Origin: Rhabditophanes sp. KR3021
Lineage: Eukaryota; Nematoda; Chromadorea; Rhabditida; Alloionematidae
Assembly (NCBI GenBank): GCA_963281155.1
Contig: CAUJLY010000001.1
Span: 5,456,001 to 5,520,000 of the forward strand
Reading direction: 5' to 3'
Length of the DNA: 64,000 nt
This document shows positions 59,001-64,000 of this stretch, in pieces. Within the stretch, counting starts at the first letter, position 1. Each line of letters starts with the position of its first letter. The position numbers and the translations under genes are program-made. The notes beneath the pieces are model-generated. The model had not been told where the DNA came from and did not search any database. It was given only the letters and a program-made list of their open reading frames with translations.

Positions 59001-62000
59001 CTTTCTTTTCATTTTGTAATTATCAAATTAAATGTCTAATCTAATGCATACAATTTAATTGACCCGCAAAAAGTGGTTCTTTTTTGAAAATGTTTCTATA
59101 ATTTAGACACATCCACGTAAGATAAATATATCACATCGAATTACTCATTAGAGTTAGATCCTTGTACTTAAAATTAATGTTATTTTTTACAGGAATGCCA
59201 ACAATGCTCCCCTCTAATATGACTCAAGAGCAAACCAAATCGTATTTGTTGCAATTGGAAATCGAAGACTTGACCAAGAATTTGAGATCAGGTGAATATC
59301 TTGTTGTCAGAGCTGACAATAGATCACCATCTCCTGAACCTGTTTACGATGCACAAGTAATTACCTCGTTAATGATCTTAACTAATTTTTTTATTTTAGG
59401 GTAACTTACTGAACAAAATGAAAAGTTGATTATTAAAAATCAATCAGTATATATGAAAAACCTGAAAAGACACATTAATATTTCATAATGTGCTCTTCAT
59501 AACCATATTCTGTAAAATCATTTAGAATAAGTTGGCAACTTGCGAATTTATTTTGGGATTCATGTCTGATACCAAATGTAAATTGGGCTTCCCTGAGTCG
59601 GTGTTGGTGAGCTGATGTCGAAGTGCATTGGTGAGGATAGCTTCGATGTTTTCTACAATATTCTTCGATGAATACTTTTCTTGACAACAATCAACTTCTT
59701 TTATGCAATAGTAACTTTGTTGACAAATTTATCTCTTGTCAAAAACGAATCCTCATTTGAAAAAAGAGTTTAAGTAATTTCTGTGACTTTTCATCCTTCT
59801 TCCATGAGATTTGGTTCACCAACATATTTTGCGGTCTCTTACATTTTACAAATTCCATCCATCAGGAACAACAACAATAGGATCCAAAGACAAGTAAACA
59901 CAACATGATTTGTCTCCATCATTAGCTTAAAGTTGATCTAGTTAGTTCTTGATTTCTATAGCTAATGTTTTGTCTGGAGTACCTACTAAATTACTTAAGT
60001 TTTTAGGCATTCTAATTCTGCCAGTATCACCGATTTCATAAAGTAGATAAGACATGTACTGATCGACTAGTTCAAATCTTTTGTAATAGAACATCCTGAG
60101 CAAATGGTCTCTAGTTGATACTAATTCCAAGTTGGTTGAAGAGGGATTTGCTATGATTAGACAACGTTCTGAATTGAGGCAATATCAAGCACTAAAATGA
60201 ATAAGAATGATTAATTACGTTAAACTTGATACTAATTCAATGACATGTAAATAATATGCTTGTAATTAAATACAAATTAATAACAAAGCTGATTTAAAAC
60301 CTAATTATCATGTTCCAGGCAAAAGAACAAACACAAGAGAATTGAGAAAACGTCAAGAATTAGAACATCATCGCCATGACAAGATTCAACAATTGCTAAA
60401 ATTGAATTCTGCATACAAACCTCCCGCAGATTACAGAAGTCCACAAGTTCGCCTTAGTGACAAGGTGTATATTCCTCAAGATGATCATCCAGAAATCAAT
60501 TTCGTTGGGCTTTTGATAGGTAAGACTATTGCAGTTGATTAATAAAAATATGTTATAGGACCACGTGGAAATACTCTTAAATCTCTTGAAGGAGACACGG
60601 GTGCCAAGATCATCATTAGAGGGAAAGGTAGTGTGAAGGAAGGAAAACTGAGTAGACGTGACGGTCCGCTGCCGGGTGAAAATGAACAACTACATGCATT
60701 TGTTACTGGAAGTGATAGTGAAGTAATTAAAAAAGCTGTCAATAAAATTAGACAGATTATTGACGAGGCTTTGCTGATGCCTGACGGTAGTGATCTGGGG
60801 GCGTACAAATACGGGGTCAAAAATTCTAATGTGGTACACTTGTTTCAGGAAATTTATTGGAAAAGTTCCAAAATTATAGTGAACGAGATTTAAAATAGTG
60901 ATTTAATTATAGAAAAGGACAATTAAATATAGTGAATTAAGATAATTAAAAACTGCTTTCTTGAGAGGGAGGAGATTGTTAGCATCCAAAAAGTCTTGAA
61001 AGATAAGCTTAGCAACCTTGTCATTCGTTTCTGGAAACATCTGGTAAACAATTTCAAGTGAAGGATGACCGGTGTCACTATTGGTATTCTCATCTCTGAA
61101 GTAGTCGATGAGGATAGATTCCACATTACCAGCACTGAACCATAAGACTTGTACAATACTAGAATTTCTTGACCAGCACTAAAGACTTTGGGAAAGGCCT
61201 TTTCCTTTTCGTCAAACACCTTGCCTAGAATAACTGCTTGGTTGTAGATTTGAGCGTGTTCGCGAGTTCTTGCACGAAGAATTTGAGTAGTTGTACCAAC
61301 ATAGAGAACATGTTCCTTGGCACTTTCAGCAGATAGAAGATCAGATGGAGGGATGTCTGGACTGATCATTAAGTAAACTTCGCATTCTCTTTTACCACAT
61401 TCAAGTCATCAAGTTTTTTCTTGATTGAAGCAGCATCTCTTTTGGCGTTGAATCTCACTGCTGCAGTCAAAAGGGCTTTACAATTTCTATATCTGAAGTG
61501 GTTGATGAGAATTTTTTACAGTAATGGCATTGATGGTCTGTTTCTCCAGTACAATAGTCATCATAAACACTGACTGATTCGGGAATGGAATTGTTTCATT
61601 TTTACCTCCATCAATAATTTGCTGCATGAAGTACTTACCCAATTCCTTAATTGCTTTTGATGGAAGCAAATTGAGAATGTCGTCCGTAACAGTTCCGACA
61701 TTCTTTACTTTCTTCTACCAAAAACTTGTAGCAATATTTCTGCCAATTCCTTCAGCTTCGGGGTTTCTTCTTCTAGGTTCCTTAGCCATTGTAGAATAAA
61801 TAACACCAATTGAATGTGCGATCTTTTTGAAATAAATGAGTAATTAAGTGATGCCACGTAAAATGCGTATATTTTGGATATGCAAAGTATCGAAAAAGAT
61901 GATTTTATTTAATTCTAAAATACCAAAAGTATCAAAAATAATGTTTCTAATAATTTATTTTAGGTAATAATGAATTGAGAAAGACTCAATTAAAGGAATT

Positions 62001-62711
62001 GGCTTTGTTGAATGGAACTTTAAGACCTGAAGATATGGTTGTAAAACAGTTTTGCGGAAATTGCGGAGCTGAGGGTCATAAAACGTAAGTGACAATATAA
62101 ATAATCAAATAATTTTACTCTTCAGATATGAATGCATGAATCCAATTAATGCTACAGCCTCAATTGTATGTACTGCTTGTGGTGGTAATGGGCATATTGC
62201 CAAAGATTGTAAAAACCCACTGGCAGGAGGAGTAGTTATTGATGAGGAATATCAAGCATTAATGAATCAACTAAACGAAGTCAGTTCAGATCCAGCTTAT
62301 ACAACGTCAATGTATAGTGGATCTCAGCAATATGGAAATGCACAACAACAAGCCGGCGTTACGGTTGATCTTAATCAAGGAAGATATCAACAGCCTCCTA
62401 CTTCTGCTTCTTACTATGGTGGAGCTCCGCAGGCTAATTATGGCTACCCTGCTCAAGGAATGGGGGGATATGATCAAAATGCTTTCAATGGATCTATGTT
62501 TTATGGCGTTCCACCACCACCTCCTATGGGTGGAGATGGGTCAAGCATGGGATATGGCGAACAAGCAATTGATCCAATTGAGAAAATGCGCGCAGATGCT
62601 CTAGCCTATGCCAGTCGACAAGCAGGCAATAATCAAGAAACAACTGAAGTAGCCCAATCGTCTTCAGATGATGCTCTTAACCAATTTTATGCTATGTCTA
62701 ATCAAAATTAA
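56022..62711 (+). CDS. SF1: Splicing factor 1 (branch-point-binding protein), 540 aa
   Basis: SF1/BBP binds the branch-site sequence and U2AF65 in early spliceosome assembly. Exons 56022-56139, 57972-58175, 59193-59356, one base at 59400, 60319-60519, 60559-60786, 61964-62084 and 62126-62711 join in frame. Seen: the ULM RKRNRKSRW with VPGMPTMLP after it; an SPSP pair (DNRSPSPEPVYD); the KH/QUA2 core with YRSPQVRLSDKVYIPQDDHP, NFVGLLIG|PRGNTLKSLE and KIIIRGKGSVKEGK; then two CCHC zinc knuckles (CGNCGAEGHKTYEC, CTACGGNGHIAKDC); and a Pro/Gly/Gln-rich tail with VPPPPPMGG. Exon 2 is drawn with acceptor GAAG at 57971; the first two coding residues there are uncertain. The four large introns all carry minus-strand inserts; only the two small introns are clean. 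Confidence 0.93.
56140..57971 (-). mobile_element. Antisense GIY-YIG element (group B), SF1 intron 1
   Basis: A mini-intron (56140-56185, GTATTTT...CATTTTAG) is followed directly by GTAATTTTTAAAACAATC. Minus-strand frames then cover 57715-56262. The N-terminus NGYGGLKKKS (57690 region) is shared with the CTH copy. LVVDVKDYLDKYDYST (57535-57480) belongs to the group B module. Frame 56798-56262 has EQSVYALLDIPFHIDAKKLT, then FDQFTRLIFYCGVSGD, KRCYSRYE, LSSNEALEYSVIINRRKVL and ANIDSSGQSND. This is the clearest group B GIY-YIG-like core: LLD strand, IFYCG strand, R/Y, Glu, then a diverged LTN-like end. Breaks upstream make it a pseudogene. A 7-bp repeat CTGCTGG lies at 56134-56140 and 57957-57963. 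Confidence 0.78.
58176..59192 (-). mobile_element. Decayed antisense insert, SF1 intron 2
   Basis: The minus strand reads MKRKNNQGPTVSKELRRLDE then SPNLRISQNEEV (59012-58920), later EYKQNEEFRFMVN (58725 region), then MVKELKIPDEQ and LGLTSGAAQSVDVPAVEEIS then ENYSNMMDLLEDAGYNIANK (58660-58480). It looks like one decaying gene read opposite to SF1. No GIY-YIG strand is visible. The left edge GTAATTTTTTAAGC resembles other insert ends. Group is not assigned. Confidence 0.5.
59357..59399 (+). other. 43-nt mini-intron with ratchet junction (SF1)
   Basis: GTAATTACC opens it; CTTAACTAATTTTTTTATTT and TAG close it at 59399. The 13-mer CTTAACTAATTTT is shared with the CTH and second RMD mini-introns. 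Confidence 0.65.
59400..59400 (+). other. Inferred 1-nt exon in SF1
   Basis: Exon 3 ends in phase 0 (GAT GCA CAA) and the next exon starts GC AAA AGA. The lone G between TTTTAG and GTAACTT makes GGC (Gly), giving DAQGKRTNTREL, which matches the SF1 family at YNSEGKRLNTREF-like positions. Confidence 0.68.
59401..60318 (-). mobile_element. Decayed antisense element (group C), SF1 intron 3
   Basis: The minus strand near 59655-59540 reads ILTNALRHQLTNTDSGKPNL then HLVSDMNPKINSQVANL in one frame (another frame is the 71-codon one). It matches the group C C-terminus [14 protein letters not shown] at 11551-11769. Further upstream, 60130-59942 reads MELVSTRDHLLRMFYYKRFE then LVDQYMSYLLYEIGDTGRIR. 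The catalytic strands are not clear. GTAACTTACTGAACAAAATG is the host-sense left end. Confidence 0.65.
60787..61963 (-). mobile_element. Antisense GIY-YIG element (group C), SF1 intron 6
   Basis: On the minus strand a start at about 61790 reads MAKEPRRRNPEAEGIGRNIA. Then come DDILNLLPSKAIKELGKYFM (61680 region) and a zinc-finger-like CHYCKK...HF...C in a shifted frame. Frame 61369-60923 has AKEHVLYVGTTTQILRART then REHAQIYNQAVILGK, a convincing YVG strand with following Arg and His. A frame change leads to GNVESILIDYFRDENTNSDT then GHPSLEIVYQMFPETNDKVA, with the candidate catalytic Glu and the TN.D.G end. The host-sense left edge has a tract ending TTTCAG at 60848, followed by GAAATTT instead of GTAAATT, so the inner donor may have decayed. 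Confidence 0.76.
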
Positions 62712-62850
62712 TAATCATGATACTTTTTTTAATTTGCTTATGACTCTTATTTTAATGTTTTTTTAATGTTATTAATTTTAAATTAAACGTTATTTTTTTA
62801 TTAACCTAATAGTGCAAAAATAAGTTTTAAACACAGAATTTCTTTTAAAA

Positions 62851-63624
62851 TTAATAGCTATCCGCATAAAAAGTAGGATAATTTGTTGAAATAGTTTCCT
62901 CATTAACGACTTCTTCTGATGATGCGAGTTCTTGTTCCAAACGTCCATCAAAGAAATTGTCAGTTTCTTCATCATCGATTTCCTCTGATGATGCAGATTC
63001 TTTGTTCAAACGTTTATTTAAAAAAATTCCAAATTCATTTTGCAATGTTAATTTTTTTAGAATATAAGCTTGGAATCCGTTCTGCCCACTTCTTTCTCTA
63101 AATACTAATTCAGTAGTTACATAAACAGATGGATATTTAATCTTGAGAACATTAAATATCTCATTCAAAAAGTTTAAGTATGTAGTAGCTGGATATCTAC
63201 GGTGGGAATCAAATTTCGGTTCGTTATTTGAAAGTTCTGGATAATACGGTTGCAAATCACCATGAAGATCGGTTTCCAACGAATATCCAGACAAATAATC
63301 GTCATTTACATCAATGAAAGTTTCATTAAACTCAAAGAATAATTTTTGAATATAGGGAGAACTTTGCCCTGGATTATAAAGAACGTCCAAGATAGATTCA
63401 ATTATTTGATCACTATTTTCAAATTGAAATTTTGTTGACTGTTGTACGATAGTAAACATTTCGTCGTAAACATGAGGATAGTAATATCGCGCAAATTTTT
63501 GTAAGTCAAAAAGGATATCCTTAAAAGTGTGACGAGATAAGCCCTCATCATCCGAAACAATGTCTAAACCACCACCAAAGACTACAGCCACTGCAGCAAT
63601 AAAAGAAAATATAACAAATTTCAT
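62851..63624 (-). CDS. Secreted protein of unknown family, 257 aa
   Basis: A single-exon frame. The start MKFVIFSFIAAVAVVFGGG at 63624 is chosen because it gives a clean signal peptide; the frame is open for 11 more codons upstream. The mature chain is acidic and aromatic-rich, with no Cys pattern, and repeated segments ASSEEIDDEETDNFFDGRLE and ASSEEVVNEETI near the C-terminus form an imperfect internal duplication. No enzyme motif or known domain is recognised. It could be a lineage-specific extracellular protein. Confidence 0.7.
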   Translation of the reverse strand: MKFVIFSFIAAVAVVFGGGLDIVSDDEGLSRHTFKDILFDLQKFARYYYPHVYDEMFTIVQQSTKFQFENSDQIIESILDVLYNPGQSSPYIQKLFFEFNETFIDVNDDYLSGYSLETDLHGDLQPYYPELSNNEPKFDSHRRYPATTYLNFLNEIFNVLKIKYPSVYVTTELVFRERSGQNGFQAYILKKLTLQNEFGIFLNKRLNKESASSEEIDDEETDNFFDGRLEQELASSEEVVNEETISTNYPTFYADSY

Positions 63625-64000
63625 GTTTAGCGTAATTTTTAATATTAATAATTCCAAATGCTTTCATTTTATACTGAAATTAGAAATTAAAAGTAATATG
63701 ATATGAGATGAGTAATAATGAAATTGCTTTAAATTACGTTTTCTTAAACTTCTAGAGATTGTTGTTTTAACCTATTAAAATTGTTTGAGATCGTGTGGAA
63801 TGCTATTTTTAACCTTTCAATATGTTCCTTCAGACTTTGCTGTTATATTATTTACGACTTCTTGATACTAAAAATTGGATATAAATGTGTTAGAAAAGAA
63901 TTTATTTTTAGTAAAATAGTTTATACAAGTTATTAGGCTTATGCTTAAATTAAGCTCCTTTGAATTATTACCAGTAATTAGGACAATAACGGTGTACTTG
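63625..64000. other. Window end, upstream of the secreted-protein gene
   Basis: AT-rich; presumably the promoter of the minus-strand secreted-protein gene. No further gene is seen. Confidence 0.4.

Noticed and set aside
1..64000. Penelope-like or LINE retroelement origin of the inserts
   Set aside because: No reverse-transcriptase motif such as YADD/FADD with flanking blocks was seen in any insert, though GIY-YIG is known in Penelope-like elements.

Overview
The window is AT-rich nuclear DNA from a eukaryote with many short spliceosomal introns, most likely a nematode. The nematode call is inference. It rests on an NPP-9-like RanBD nucleoporin, a TIMP-like secreted netrin-domain protein, two RMD-type TPR genes, a Tyr/Gln-rich secreted peptide, and 3' splice-site-like sequences a few bases upstream of start codons that would suit spliced-leader addition.

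Layout, left to right. 684-3391 (+) is the 3' part of an alpha-L-fucosidase gene. 4103-6898 (-) is cystathionine gamma-lyase. 9182-13603 (+) is a DDX19/Dbp5 DEAD-box helicase. 15695-26930 (+) is a Zizimin-type DOCK GEF. 27286-30017 (-) is a PH-like protein with a disordered tail. 30370-30642 (-) is a small secreted peptide, 31327-32069 (+) a TIMP-like protein, 32262-35482 (-) an NPP-9/RanBP2-like nucleoporin, and 36439-38637 (-) a peptide-receptor-like GPCR. A 5-kb stretch without a recognisable gene follows. Then come the mitochondrial Rieske protein (43683-45612, +), two RMD genes (46095-48046 and 48613-53419, -), MYG1 (54022-55791, -), splicing factor SF1 (56022-62711, +) and a secreted protein (62851-63624, -).

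The most striking content is inside the introns. Almost every intron above about 650 bp in the conserved genes holds a coding-like sequence on the strand opposite to its host. Several copies carry a LEM-3/ANKLE1-like GIY-YIG endonuclease signature: an LLD(P) strand, an IFYVG or IFYCG strand, Arg/His residues, then E...AL..xLTN..SG. Some also carry a CxxC...H zinc finger. No reverse transcriptase or classical transposase was seen. Most copies are frame-broken.

The copies fall into at least three related groups. Group A lies in DOCK introns 17370 and 19803 and CTH intron 4375. Group B lies in CTH 5925, SF1 56140, both RMD genes and probably the Rieske gene. Group C lies in SF1 59401 and 60787, DDX19 10741 and 11555, and fucosidase 1647.

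In seven complete introns, plus the truncated intron at the left window edge, the host-sense left end is a complete mini-intron ending in a T-rich tract and AG, followed at once by a new GTAA donor. This is a recursive-splicing-like ratchet. In three of these introns a single G lies between AG and GTAA, and the host frame is kept only if that G is used as a one-nucleotide exon. Other introns are flanked by 8-13-bp direct repeats that supply the AG acceptor, as expected for intron gain by insertion with target-site duplication. I read this as a splice-compatible, nuclease-bearing selfish element that enters genes antisense and is removed as an intron.
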